From NCBI GenBank assembly GCA_902555065.1, contig CACDQQ010000006.1, positions 1 through 45,000 on the forward strand: 45,000 nucleotides of DNA. The letters run 5' to 3'. This DNA comes from an uncultured Pelagibacteraceae bacterium. Its GTDB lineage: Bacteria > Pseudomonadota > Alphaproteobacteria > Pelagibacterales > Pelagibacteraceae. Under the pieces are notes generated by a model. It worked only from the letters and a program-made list of their open reading frames with translations. It was not told the origin of the DNA and searched no databases. Both the position numbers and the translations under genes were made by a program. This document shows positions 27,292 through 35,552 of this stretch, piece by piece (the stretch's first letter is position 1; every line of letters starts with the position of its first letter).

Positions 27292-28127
27292 AAAAAATAT
27301 TTTAATTTTCGATCAATATTAGAAAATTTAAGGTTTTTAAACTCTTTTTTTAACTTCATATTATTGAATTGTCTCAAACCTAAGTGGGGCATGGCTCCAT
27401 ATCTTTTTGTAAAAATAATTTTTGACTTACTAGTTGACTTTTTAATTGCCATTTTTGCCAAATTATTAAATGAAATTATTTTTCCAGTCACGATATTAAA
27501 TATTCCAAATTTATTACTTTTTATCGATAAAAAAATTGTTTTTATCACATCATTTATATGTATATGATCTCGCAATTCTTCTCCTTTGCCAAATAGTTTT
27601 ATATCCTCATTTTTAATTGCTAATCTCATAAATCTATTTGGGCCGTAAGAATTGTGAGTATCATCCCTGCCATAAATTAAGGTTGGCCTTAATATTAATA
27701 ATTTTTTATTTGGTATAAATAACTTTAAGAGATTTTCTCTGTGGAGATGCATCAATCCATGTATTGAATTTGGATTTGTTTCACTATCTTCTGAAATTTT
27801 TTTTTTTGTATCAGAATAAACTGCGTCTGAACTTATATAAATAACTTTTCTAACCCTAGTAATATCTATAGATTTTATAACATTGCTTATAATTGTAATG
27901 TTTTTTTCATAATCAGCTATAGTTTTTGCAGGTGCAATAGCAGATATAATAATGATATTAAAATTTTTTAATTTTCTTATTTTATTTTTTAATTTTTTTA
28001 CGGAGTTGTTATTTAAAAAATTTATTTGATTTTTTCCAATGTTATCATGATAAATATTTTTATCTTTTAAAAATCTTATTAAAGATTTTGCAACAAACCC
28101 TTTTGATCCTAAGATTATAGTTTTCAT
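27288..28127 (-). CDS. Extended SDR-like protein lacking the catalytic YxxxK
   Basis: A 279-residue epimerase/reductase-like protein: GSKGFVAKS (residues 7-15) for the nucleotide, ISSDAVYSD (98-106), RPTLIYG and HIHINDV. Where active members have YxxxK, it has His123 and His127 (IHGLMHLHRE), confirmed from the codons at 27759-27761 and 27747-27749. The rest of the fold, including the conserved Glu after the motif, is intact, so it is not a pseudogene. It may use another acid/base or bind a nucleotide sugar without redox. It overlaps both neighbours by 4 bases. Confidence 0.72.
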   Translation of the reverse strand: MKTIILGSKGFVAKSLIRFLKDKNIYHDNIGKNQINFLNNNSVKKLKNKIRKLKNFNIIIISAIAPAKTIADYEKNITIISNVIKSIDITRVRKVIYISSDAVYSDTKKKISEDSETNPNSIHGLMHLHRENLLKLFIPNKKLLILRPTLIYGRDDTHNSYGPNRFMRLAIKNEDIKLFGKGEELRDHIHINDVIKTIFLSIKSNKFGIFNIVTGKIISFNNLAKMAIKKSTSKSKIIFTKRYGAMPHLGLRQFNNMKLKKEFKNLKFSNIDRKLKYFL

Positions 28128-29344
28128 AATTTATTTCCAATAGAAAAATATTTATTTAAATTTTTTTTATAATAGTCTTTAAAAAAACCATATGGGTCAA
28201 TGATTATTGTTTTTGGGTTCGTGAATTTTTTTAAAGTTGATGGATTATTATTTTGGTTAACGAAAATAATACAATCGAATTTTATTTTTAGATTTTCTTT
28301 CTCATTTATTAAATTTATTTTCCCATATTTAAATGTTTCAATTTTTTTATCAAAAATACTTAATTTGAATTTGCTCTTTAGTTTTTTTGCAAGATAAATC
28401 GCAAGAGAGTTTTTTGTACTCAAAGTGTTATTTTTGTAAGCTACTCCACTTATTAATATTTTATTTTTTTTTTTTAATGATTTATTTATTATATCTACTG
28501 CCCAATCCCTCATTTTTCCATCTAAATGAACCCAGCTTTTAATAATATTTTTGTAATTAAACATAGATTTAGCGTTCATTAAATCTCTTTCAAGATTTCC
28601 ACCAGATAAACCTGGAGATGGTTTAAGATAAGCATCTTTTCCAATTCTTCTATCTAATCTAAGTGCATTTGTTATTTTTGACCAATTCGCATTAATATTT
28701 TCACAATAAAGGGATATCATATTAGATGTCATTATAGATGATATTAACATCAAATTTATTGATATTTTACATAATTCCGCAGTCTCATAATTCATCTCAA
28801 TTATATTTTTTGAGAATTTTTTAAATACGTTTTTAATATCATTTGGAATTTTTATGTCCTCACTTTTTTTTCCAATAATTATTCTTTCTGGATGTAATGC
28901 TCTATTCAATGCTTTACCAAAAATTAAGGTTTCGACTTGATAAAATAATTGTCTATTTAAATTTAATGATCTTGTAAAACCGGGCTGTACTTGTGATAGA
29001 ATTATAAATGGAATCTGTTTCTTTAATTTTTTATTGATTTCTAGAATTTCTCTTTTTATTTTACTTTTATTTGAAATATTTTGATTGTTAGTTTCCACAT
29101 CTTTTGAGTAGAAAATAAGATGACATTTATTTAATTCATTCAAATCTTGACTAAATAGTATATTTTTCGAGTTATATACTTTCTTTAATCCTGGCTCAAA
29201 AATATTAATTTCTTTCTTCCTTATTTCTTTAACTAATTTCTTATTATTATCTACTGCAACTACATTAAATCCTTTTAAAGCATAGGCTGCGCTATAACAA
29301 ATTCCCAAATGAGAGAGTCCAAAAAATCCTATTTTTGTTAACAT
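28124..29344 (-). CDS. UDP-Glc/GDP-Man dehydrogenase-like protein with catalytic Cys replaced
   Basis: A 406-residue member of the nucleotide-sugar 6-dehydrogenase family. The N-terminal NAD domain has GFFGLSHLG (residues 6-14); the central helix keeps Lys193 and Asn197 (ELCKISINLM), the usual oxyanion and substrate residues. In place of the GFGGSCFPKD motif it reads SPGLSGGNLERDL, with Asn250 at the thiohemiacetal Cys position; the later Asp (254) is kept. SGVAYKNNT opens the C-terminal domain. Without Cys the second oxidation to a uronic acid should fail, so it may stop at the aldehyde or do another reaction. It overlaps both neighbours. Confidence 0.78.
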   Translation of the reverse strand: MLTKIGFFGLSHLGICYSAAYALKGFNVVAVDNNKKLVKEIRKKEINIFEPGLKKVYNSKNILFSQDLNELNKCHLIFYSKDVETNNQNISNKSKIKREILEINKKLKKQIPFIILSQVQPGFTRSLNLNRQLFYQVETLIFGKALNRALHPERIIIGKKSEDIKIPNDIKNVFKKFSKNIIEMNYETAELCKISINLMLISSIMTSNMISLYCENINANWSKITNALRLDRRIGKDAYLKPSPGLSGGNLERDLMNAKSMFNYKNIIKSWVHLDGKMRDWAVDIINKSLKKKNKILISGVAYKNNTLSTKNSLAIYLAKKLKSKFKLSIFDKKIETFKYGKINLINEKENLKIKFDCIIFVNQNNNPSTLKKFTNPKTIIIDPYGFFKDYYKKNLNKYFSIGNKL

Positions 29345-30249
29345 TTTTTTATGAAGTTATAAATTTCAATATTTTTTTTTAGATCAAGAGGTTTAAATTT
29401 ATTTTTCAAAAAAATATACATCTCTTTTTTCCAAGTAAAGTCTATTGGTTTAAAATTATAAAATTTCATTAAAGGTTTTCCTGATGGATAAATTCTTTTA
29501 CCATATGTAAGATTACATTCTCCCCATTTTGGTAACCCGTTTAGACTAATAAATCCTCTGCTCCCAGAAATATAAATCCTGAAAAAGTTTTTCCAAAACA
29601 AATAGGAAACTTTGATATTTAATTTAATATTTTTAACATTAGTTAATATATCAAAATAATCAGCAGATTTATTTTCGAAACTCTTTTTTAAGGAGAATTT
29701 CGAATATTTGGGAATTTTTCCAAATAAATAATTATTTAAATCTAAAAGATGAGGCATTAAATCATTAATAACAGCATCTCCTTTATTTTTCCACATACTA
29801 TTTTTAATATCTTTTGCTGTTCCATTTCCGTATGTCATCTCAGCAAAGTAAATTTTTCCAATTTTTTTTTTTTTTAATTTGGTTTTTATTAAATTAATAC
29901 ACTTTTCAAATCTATGATTATAAGAAACATAAATTTTATTTTTTAATTTATTTTTGTTTTTAATAAAAAAAATTTTTTCTCTTTCAGAGATGATTAAAGG
30001 TTTTTCAATCAAAAACTTAATGTCATAGTTTTTAAAAAAATTTATATATTCAATTCTATGCGAAAAAGGGGTACAAATAAAAATATGGGAGACATTTTTC
30101 AAAAATTTTTCACTTAAGTCTTGTACAGATTTATAGTCGGCTTTTAAATTGAATGGGTCAATTGTTTTGACTTTTATTTTTAATTTATTAAGAACTTTTT
30201 TTCTTTTATTGCCTTGAATGCCAAGACCTATAATAAGAGTTGTCTTCAT
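29338..30249 (-). CDS. Gfo/Idh/MocA oxidoreductase
   Basis: A 303-residue, somewhat short member. GLGIQGNKR (residues 8-16) binds the nucleotide, EKP is at 82-84, and NDLMPHLLD holds the likely catalytic His of the DxxxH/H-D region. SYNHRFEK after the EKP helix is also typical. It would oxidise or reduce a sugar hydroxyl or keto group in the heptose-type pathway around it. A run of 14 T (29862-29875; A on the coding strand) encodes the poly-Lys near residues 125-129. It overlaps the dehydrogenase-like gene by 7 bases and is 2 bases from the nucleotidyltransferase-kinase gene. Confidence 0.78.
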   Translation of the reverse strand: MKTTLIIGLGIQGNKRKKVLNKLKIKVKTIDPFNLKADYKSVQDLSEKFLKNVSHIFICTPFSHRIEYINFFKNYDIKFLIEKPLIISEREKIFFIKNKNKLKNKIYVSYNHRFEKCINLIKTKLKKKKIGKIYFAEMTYGNGTAKDIKNSMWKNKGDAVINDLMPHLLDLNNYLFGKIPKYSKFSLKKSFENKSADYFDILTNVKNIKLNIKVSYLFWKNFFRIYISGSRGFISLNGLPKWGECNLTYGKRIYPSGKPLMKFYNFKPIDFTWKKEMYIFLKNKFKPLDLKKNIEIYNFIKKC

Positions 30250-30251
30250 TT

Positions 30252-31802
30252 TTAAATGGTTTTTTCTTCGATATATTTTATTTTATTCAAAATTTCTCTT
30301 ATTTTAATAGGTATATTGCCTTCTTTCTCACATGCTATACTTGCTGCTATTGATCCGAGTATAGAAGATATTGCATGATTTTTTGTTGCTACCATCGATA
30401 ATGTTGAATATGCTATTAATGCATCCCCCGCTCCAACTGGATCAACAAGATTTGAAACAAGTGAATCTATCGAATAAAAAGAATCAACTTTTTTCCAGTC
30501 CTTCTTTCTATAAGTTATTGTACCTTTTGATCCTAATTTTAAAATTAAAAGTTTACACTTTGATTTATTAAATAGTTCAGTCGCTAAAGGCCTGATTGAA
30601 GTATCTTGATCACCTAAAGAAAATCTTGCTTCTTTTTCATTTGGGGTTATTAAATCAAAATTTTTAAAATCTAATATATTTCCCCATCGACTTGCAACTT
30701 GACTGTCTGCAACTTTAAATGTTTTTTTTGGTATTTTTTTTTTGTATGAATTTATAGTTTCTTTGTTGAAAATTCCATGTCTAAAATCACTGAAAATAAC
30801 TGCATCTGATTTGGTTTTGGAAATTCTATTTTCAATTTCATTGAATATCTCTTTAGATATAGGTGTATTATCTAAAGTATCTAATTTTAAAATTTTTTGA
30901 TTAGAAGCGACTATTGTATTTTTATTAGTGGTTGGTCTGCTCCTATCAATAATTAAATTACAATTTACATTATATTTTTTTAGATTTTTTTTTACAAATT
31001 TTGAAAAGGCATCTTGACCAACAACTGATGTAAAAGTAACTTTTGAACCAGCAGATGCTAAATGTGCAGCAACAATACTTGCTCCACCAATAAAATTTTC
31101 TTTTCCAATATTTAGAACACTTAAGTGCGGGTATTTAACAGGTCCACCTATTGGAATTGTTTTCGTATAACTGTCAACAATAGTATCGCCAATAACATGT
31201 ACACTTACTTTAGAAATTTTTTTTAAAGTATTGCGTAAATCATCAAAGTTAATATTTTCTGAGTCCATTAATGTGATCAGTTTTTCATATGAAATATCCG
31301 GTAATTGTTGATCAATAATTTTGCTTGAAGAGTATACTACATCTCCAGGAGTAAAAATTATCTTACCTCCATATTCATTTAAGGTTTGATACTCTTTGTT
31401 AGTTTTTGGATTTGCTTTTAGATTATTATATTCGAATCCTTTAGCAAAATAATCTGGCTTAATTATTTTAATATTTTTGATTGGATTTTCATTATAATCT
31501 ATCAACACATAATCTACTATATCTAGAGCAGCGAGATTAAAAGCTCTCAATTTTTCAGGTACATGTGGTCTGTAATTACCTTTATTTATAAATTTGTCTG
31601 AAGTTAAACTTACTAACAGTATTTCAGCTTTATTTTTTGCATACATAAAATGTCTAATATGTCCTGGATGAACAACATCAAATACTCCATGGCACATTAT
31701 TATTTTTTTTTTTCTTGGGAAGTTGCCTATAAACTTTTTAAAATTTTTATTTGTTAAAATTTTATGTTTATATTTTATTAAAAAATTTTCCCTATTTTCC
31801 AT
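30252..31802 (-). CDS. Nucleotidyltransferase-PfkB kinase fusion (HldE domains in reverse order)
   Basis: A 516-residue bifunctional protein. Residues 30-150 form an HxGH-type nucleotidyltransferase (CHGVFDVVHPGH, His45 and His48) like the adenylyltransferase half of HldE. Residues 195-510 form a ribokinase/PfkB domain (IPIGGP, GKENFIGGAS, then DPVGAGDA with catalytic Asp460). In HldE the kinase is first and the transferase second, so here the order is swapped. It should phosphorylate a sugar phosphate at C1 and attach a nucleotide. GmhB-like and GmhA-like genes lie in the same run, so the substrate is probably a heptose 7-phosphate. The nucleotide (ADP, GDP, CDP) is not readable. Confidence 0.82.
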   Translation of the reverse strand: MENRENFLIKYKHKILTNKNFKKFIGNFPRKKKIIMCHGVFDVVHPGHIRHFMYAKNKAEILLVSLTSDKFINKGNYRPHVPEKLRAFNLAALDIVDYVLIDYNENPIKNIKIIKPDYFAKGFEYNNLKANPKTNKEYQTLNEYGGKIIFTPGDVVYSSSKIIDQQLPDISYEKLITLMDSENINFDDLRNTLKKISKVSVHVIGDTIVDSYTKTIPIGGPVKYPHLSVLNIGKENFIGGASIVAAHLASAGSKVTFTSVVGQDAFSKFVKKNLKKYNVNCNLIIDRSRPTTNKNTIVASNQKILKLDTLDNTPISKEIFNEIENRISKTKSDAVIFSDFRHGIFNKETINSYKKKIPKKTFKVADSQVASRWGNILDFKNFDLITPNEKEARFSLGDQDTSIRPLATELFNKSKCKLLILKLGSKGTITYRKKDWKKVDSFYSIDSLVSNLVDPVGAGDALIAYSTLSMVATKNHAISSILGSIAASIACEKEGNIPIKIREILNKIKYIEEKTI

Positions 31803-31804
31803 TA

Positions 31805-32791
31805 CTATTTTAAATATTTAAACCAATTCTTTGTAACTCTGTTTATTGAACTTTTATTCCACAGTGGCGCTGTTTTCCAATAATTTATATTTGCAATAAG
31901 ATCATTAAATCCTTTCTCAAATGATATAGTTGGTTTCCAACCTAATAGTCTTCTTATTTTAGATATATTGGCTTTTGATTTGTATGGTTCACCTGGTCTG
32001 TAGGGTATATTAATAATTTTAGTCGGCATCAGTAAATTTACAATTTTATTAATACTAGTTATTTCACCAAAGCCTAAATTAAAAATTTCACTTTTAATTT
32101 TAGATTTAGCAGACAAGTAAAATGCGTTTGCCACATCCACTACATGGATATAGTCTCTTCCTTGGGTGCCATCACCAACAACTGTCAAAAGTTTTTTTTC
32201 AAGTTTTTGCTTCAAAAATACTCCAATTACAGATCCGTAGGCTCCTTTTGTCTTAAATCTTGGACCATATGCATTAAAAATTCTTATAGATATATAAGGC
32301 ATTTTATATACCTTAGACCAGTGTTTAACTAGTTCCTCTGACGACCATTTGCTAAAGGCATATGGGCTCTGATTATCAATCGGATTCTTTTCACTAGTAG
32401 GATACTTTGCTAGTCCATAACAACTCGATGAAGCAGCATAAACAAATTTTTTGATTTTTTGTTTTTTTAACTTCTCTAGAATATTTAAAGTGCCATTAAA
32501 GTTGTTAGTTATATATTTAACCGGATCATCTATTGATGGAATTATTGATCCAAGCGCTGCAAGATGAAAAACGTAATCAATTTTGTATTTTGATAAATTT
32601 ATCTTTTTATCTAATATATTTTTTTTAATAAAAATAATTTTTTTTTTTTCTATTAATTTTTTAATATTAGAAATATTACTATTTGATAAATTATCAATAA
32701 CAATGACCTTGAGTTTTTTTTTTACTAATAGCTCCACTAAATGACTTCCGATAAATCCGGCACCTCCAGTCACAAGAGCAGTATACTTCAT
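31805..32791 (-). CDS. NDP-sugar 4-epimerase-like extended SDR
   Basis: A 328-residue GalE/WbpP-type enzyme: TGGAGFIGSH (residues 8-17), AASSSCYG (119-126), Tyr144/Lys148 in SPYAFSK, RIFNAYGPR and DYIHVVDVA. All catalytic residues are present. It would epimerise, dehydrate or reduce an NDP-sugar; in this run the substrate could be NDP-heptose, as for HldD and the GDP-heptose epimerases. The last ~25 residues (NYWKTAPLW...) extend beyond a typical GalE end. It lies 2 bases from the kinase-transferase gene and abuts the next epimerase. Confidence 0.82.
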   Translation of the reverse strand: MKYTALVTGGAGFIGSHLVELLVKKKLKVIVIDNLSNSNISNIKKLIEKKKIIFIKKNILDKKINLSKYKIDYVFHLAALGSIIPSIDDPVKYITNNFNGTLNILEKLKKQKIKKFVYAASSSCYGLAKYPTSEKNPIDNQSPYAFSKWSSEELVKHWSKVYKMPYISIRIFNAYGPRFKTKGAYGSVIGVFLKQKLEKKLLTVVGDGTQGRDYIHVVDVANAFYLSAKSKIKSEIFNLGFGEITSINKIVNLLMPTKIINIPYRPGEPYKSKANISKIRRLLGWKPTISFEKGFNDLIANINYWKTAPLWNKSSINRVTKNWFKYLK

Positions 32792-33784
32792 TTAGGACAA
32801 CCTCAATTTTTTTAAAGTTTTGATATTATAATAAATATCATTTTCTAAACTATCTTGAAATTTTTCAGTTTTTAATACTGAATATATTTCATGTATCGCA
32901 TCTTCTATTGAATATTTTAGCTTAAATTTCAATTCTTTCTTTGCTTTGTCACTATTTAAGTAATATGATCTTTTATCATCTTCACTTGGAGTTTGTACAA
33001 TCTTGATCTCTTCGTGATATTTATTCTTAAATATTTCTTTTATTTTTACTGCTATGTTTTCAATTGAAATATTCTCATCACTAATATTGTAAGTTTTACC
33101 CCCAACTAATTCATCATCAGCATCCAACAAACATTGATAAAAATTACACATATCTTGTATATGAAGATTTGGTCTCATTTGTTTGCCTCCAAAAACTGTA
33201 ATTTCTTTTTTTCTAGTCGCTAGATGAGTTAGTATATTTACAGAAAGATCAAATCTCATCCTAGGTGAGTACCCACAAATTGTTGCTGGTCTCACATTAA
33301 CGCAAACAAATTCTTTTGAATTATGCTCAAATAAAATTGGCTCACAAAGTCCCTTAAACTTATTATAAAGAGTTAATGGTATAAGAGGATGTTCCTCTGT
33401 TACATTAGGACTATCTGAGTATCCATAAACAGAACTGCTCGATGCATTAATAAATCTTTTCACTCCAATTTTTTTAAAATGTGCAATCAATGGTCTAAAT
33501 GAATTAAAGTTTATTTCCTCACTTAAGCTTTCATTCAATTCAAACGTATTATCATTAGAAATACATGCTAGATGAATTACTGCATCAATGTTTTGATTAA
33601 TATTTGAAATCTTTTTTAAATCTCTTATATCTCCTTTGATTTTAGTAAGATTTTCATTATTTTTTAGGAAGTCTCCAAACCAAAATGTATCATAAACAAT
33701 TACCTTGTAATTTTTATTTAGTAATTTCTCTGTGAGAAGAGTACCCACATATCCCGCTCCACCTGTTATCAAAATAGTTTTCAT
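32792..33784 (-). CDS. NAD-dependent epimerase/dehydratase, second epimerase of the heptose run
   Basis: A 330-residue extended SDR with TGGAGYVGT (residues 7-15), NASSSSVYG (113-121), and Tyr140/Lys144 in TLYNKFK. RPATICGYSPRMRFD is a recognisable block of an epimerase subgroup common in surface-sugar clusters, and RPNLHIQDM follows. It abuts the next epimerase with no gap, while a 97-base spacer separates it from the phosphatase gene upstream, where an internal promoter may lie. Two epimerases side by side suggest two stereochemical steps on one sugar. Confidence 0.8.
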   Translation of the reverse strand: MKTILITGGAGYVGTLLTEKLLNKNYKVIVYDTFWFGDFLKNNENLTKIKGDIRDLKKISNINQNIDAVIHLACISNDNTFELNESLSEEINFNSFRPLIAHFKKIGVKRFINASSSSVYGYSDSPNVTEEHPLIPLTLYNKFKGLCEPILFEHNSKEFVCVNVRPATICGYSPRMRFDLSVNILTHLATRKKEITVFGGKQMRPNLHIQDMCNFYQCLLDADDELVGGKTYNISDENISIENIAVKIKEIFKNKYHEEIKIVQTPSEDDKRSYYLNSDKAKKELKFKLKYSIEDAIHEIYSVLKTEKFQDSLENDIYYNIKTLKKLRLS

Positions 33785-33881
33785 ATTTTATTTGTAGTTT
33801 ATATATTCTTAGATAAAGGATACAAATATTTTTAAATATTTATTAATAATATTTTTTACTTAATTGCTAAATTCATTTTTA
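33785..33881. other. 97-base spacer inside the heptose run
   Basis: This is the only sizeable gap in the eleven-gene run. It is AT-only, with an 8-base AAATATTT inverted repeat separated by TT near 33827-33844. That could fold weakly, but it lacks any GC content, so no terminator or promoter is claimed. Confidence 0.3.
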
Positions 33882-34487
33882 TTATTTTTGACTAGATATT
33901 AATGTATTTTGCTCGTTTTTTAAGATTATATTTATAGCTTGAATGGTTGATGTGCAAACATAATCAGGTTTTTTGTTAATTTTTTCTTTGTATTTTCTAT
34001 CAATCAGAATTGACTTGCAATTTAAGTTATGAGCTAAATCTATATCTCTCCATCTATCTCCTACAACAAAACTTTGGTTTAATTTAATTTTTTTGTTTTT
34101 TAAAACTTTTTTTACTAATCCAATATTGGGTTTTTTGAATTTAGATTTATCACTTATATCATAACAGCATAAAATCTTATCAATTTTTAATTTTTTTTTT
34201 AATTTATCGTGCATTTTATTAACTAAATATCTTTTTTTTTTATTATAAAAATCTGGTTGGTTTGTAACAACATATATTAAATGAGTTTTATTTAATCTGA
34301 TAAATAATTTGTCTAAGTTTTTATAAATCTTAAAATCTTTAAATTTGGTTGGTGCCTTAGGCTTTCCTTTAATTACTAGAGATTTATTTAAAACACCGTC
34401 TCTATCAAAAAAAACTGCTTTTGTTTTTGATTTTACCAAAATGTTTCTCGAATTTTTAATTTTGGATGAGAGACTATACAGTGCCAT
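33882..34487 (-). CDS. HAD-IIIA phosphatase, GmhB-like
   Basis: A 201-residue HAD enzyme: FFDRDGVLN with nucleophile Asp28 and acid/base Asp30, VVTNQPDF, and VGDRWRDID near residues 142-150. It fits the heptose 1,7-bisphosphate phosphatase (GmhB) group. The usual zinc loop (CxH...CxC) is reduced to CCYD followed by KKPNIG, so metal binding is probably lost. With the ATG at 34487 the gene overlaps the isomerase gene by 55 bases; a TTG at 34439, still before the HAD core, would reduce this to 7. In the pathway it removes the C7 phosphate before nucleotide transfer. Confidence 0.8.
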   Translation of the reverse strand: MALYSLSSKIKNSRNILVKSKTKAVFFDRDGVLNKSLVIKGKPKAPTKFKDFKIYKNLDKLFIRLNKTHLIYVVTNQPDFYNKKKRYLVNKMHDKLKKKLKIDKILCCYDISDKSKFKKPNIGLVKKVLKNKKIKLNQSFVVGDRWRDIDLAHNLNCKSILIDRKYKEKINKKPDYVCTSTIQAINIILKNEQNTLISSQK

Positions 34488-35029
34488 ATTATAGCTTGAA
34501 GAGACTCTGAAAATGGTGTTAAAAATAAACTGTTTGTAGCTTTGCAGTGTATATTTAGATCAGAATTTAATCCTGCATAGCCATTTTTTTTTCCGGTAAA
34601 TGATATAATTTTACAATTTTTTTTCTTAGCTAACTTTATTGAATTAATAAGACCAATAGATGATTTTCTTTTTAAATCACCTCCACCAACTGACATCACA
34701 AGCAAAATATCTTTTTTGTTAATTTTAGAAATTTTTAATGATTCTGTGAAAGCATTTTCAAATCCTATATCATTAGTTGTAGCTGTAAACTCAGAAAAAT
34801 TATCTATTGGAGAAATAGCATCAATATTACAAAGTTTTCTAAAGTCATTAACTGCATGAGATGCATTTGCGGCACTTCCTCCAATTCCAACAATAAATAG
34901 TCTTCCTTTAACTTTTTTTAATTTCACAAGTAAATTTATAATTTTTTCTATTTTATTAAAATTTATGTTTTTAATTTCTTTAATTATTTCATTGAAAAAA
35001 TGTTTAGGAAAAATCTTATTTTTTTTCAT
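34433..35029 (-). CDS. SIS-domain sugar-phosphate isomerase, GmhA-like paralogue
   Basis: A 198-residue SIS protein. GIGGSAANASHAVND (residues 48-62) matches the phosphosugar loop of sedoheptulose 7-phosphate isomerase, with His58 at the zinc position but Asp62 where GmhA has Glu. SVGGG replaces the usual STSGNS loop, and SLQAIIWH near the end keeps the Gln/His pair. It is a diverged paralogue of the canonical GmhA at 37.1-37.7 kb and may take another ketose phosphate. It overlaps the phosphatase (55 bases, or 7 with the alternative start) and the DJ-1-like gene (14 bases). Confidence 0.78.
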   Translation of the reverse strand: MKKNKIFPKHFFNEIIKEIKNINFNKIEKIINLLVKLKKVKGRLFIVGIGGSAANASHAVNDFRKLCNIDAISPIDNFSEFTATTNDIGFENAFTESLKISKINKKDILLVMSVGGGDLKRKSSIGLINSIKLAKKKNCKIISFTGKKNGYAGLNSDLNIHCKATNSLFLTPFSESLQAIIWHCIVSHPKLKIRETFW

Positions 35030-35552
35030 TTAAAATTTTTATTACCTCTTTCATCCATTCACCAACATATTTGTAGTGTGGTGAAGTTATAATATTATCT
35101 TCAACAACTACGGGCTTATCAATAAAAATGGCTCCTGCATTTTCTACATCATCTTTCCATGCATAGTATCCAGTTATTTTTTTATCTTTCACTATCTTCG
35201 CTGATATAATTAAAAACACACCGCTGCAGATACATCCAATAATTTTCTTTTTTAAATTAAATTCTATAATTTTATCTATAATTTTCGAATTTAATCTCAT
35301 GTGCTCCATGGCTTTAACGCCTCCAGGAATAATCAATAAATCAAAGTCATCAACAGCTACATCTTTTAGTTCTATAATATGATCGTCTTTTTGTGGAGGT
35401 ACTTTTGTCCCAAAAAAACCCAATACTTGATTTTTTGAGCCATTAAAAACTGCTGTTTCTATACCTTCTTCTTTTAGTCGATAAAAAGGATAAATAAATT
35501 CATGATCTTGAACCATGCTTCCAGTTATAATTAAAGCCTTTTTTTTCTTCAT
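35016..35552 (-). CDS. DJ-1/PfpI-family protein in a sugar operon
   Basis: A 178-residue flavodoxin-like protein with the PfpI core: LLIIPGGVKAMEHMR (residues 72-86), the nucleophile elbow GCICSGVFLI with Cys109, an early Glu18 (DHEFIYP), and TSPHYKYVGEW near the end. In most DJ-1/PfpI proteins the residue after Cys is His or Ala; here it is Ser. Family members act as glyoxalase/deglycase, hydratase or amidase-like enzymes. Its place between two sugar enzymes (overlaps of 14 and 4 bases) suggests a carbonyl-sugar substrate rather than stress protection. The exact reaction is unknown. Confidence 0.75.
   Translation of the reverse strand: MKKKKALIITGSMVQDHEFIYPFYRLKEEGIETAVFNGSKNQVLGFFGTKVPPQKDDHIIELKDVAVDDFDLLIIPGGVKAMEHMRLNSKIIDKIIEFNLKKKIIGCICSGVFLIISAKIVKDKKITGYYAWKDDVENAGAIFIDKPVVVEDNIITSPHYKYVGEWMKEVIKILNEKK

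Noticed and set aside
33785..33881. Rho-independent terminator
   Set aside because: The inverted repeat is AT-only and too weak to be credible.
35016..35552. Intracellular protease
   Set aside because: PfpI-like proteins vary widely in activity, and the context is sugar chemistry, so the protease label is not supported.
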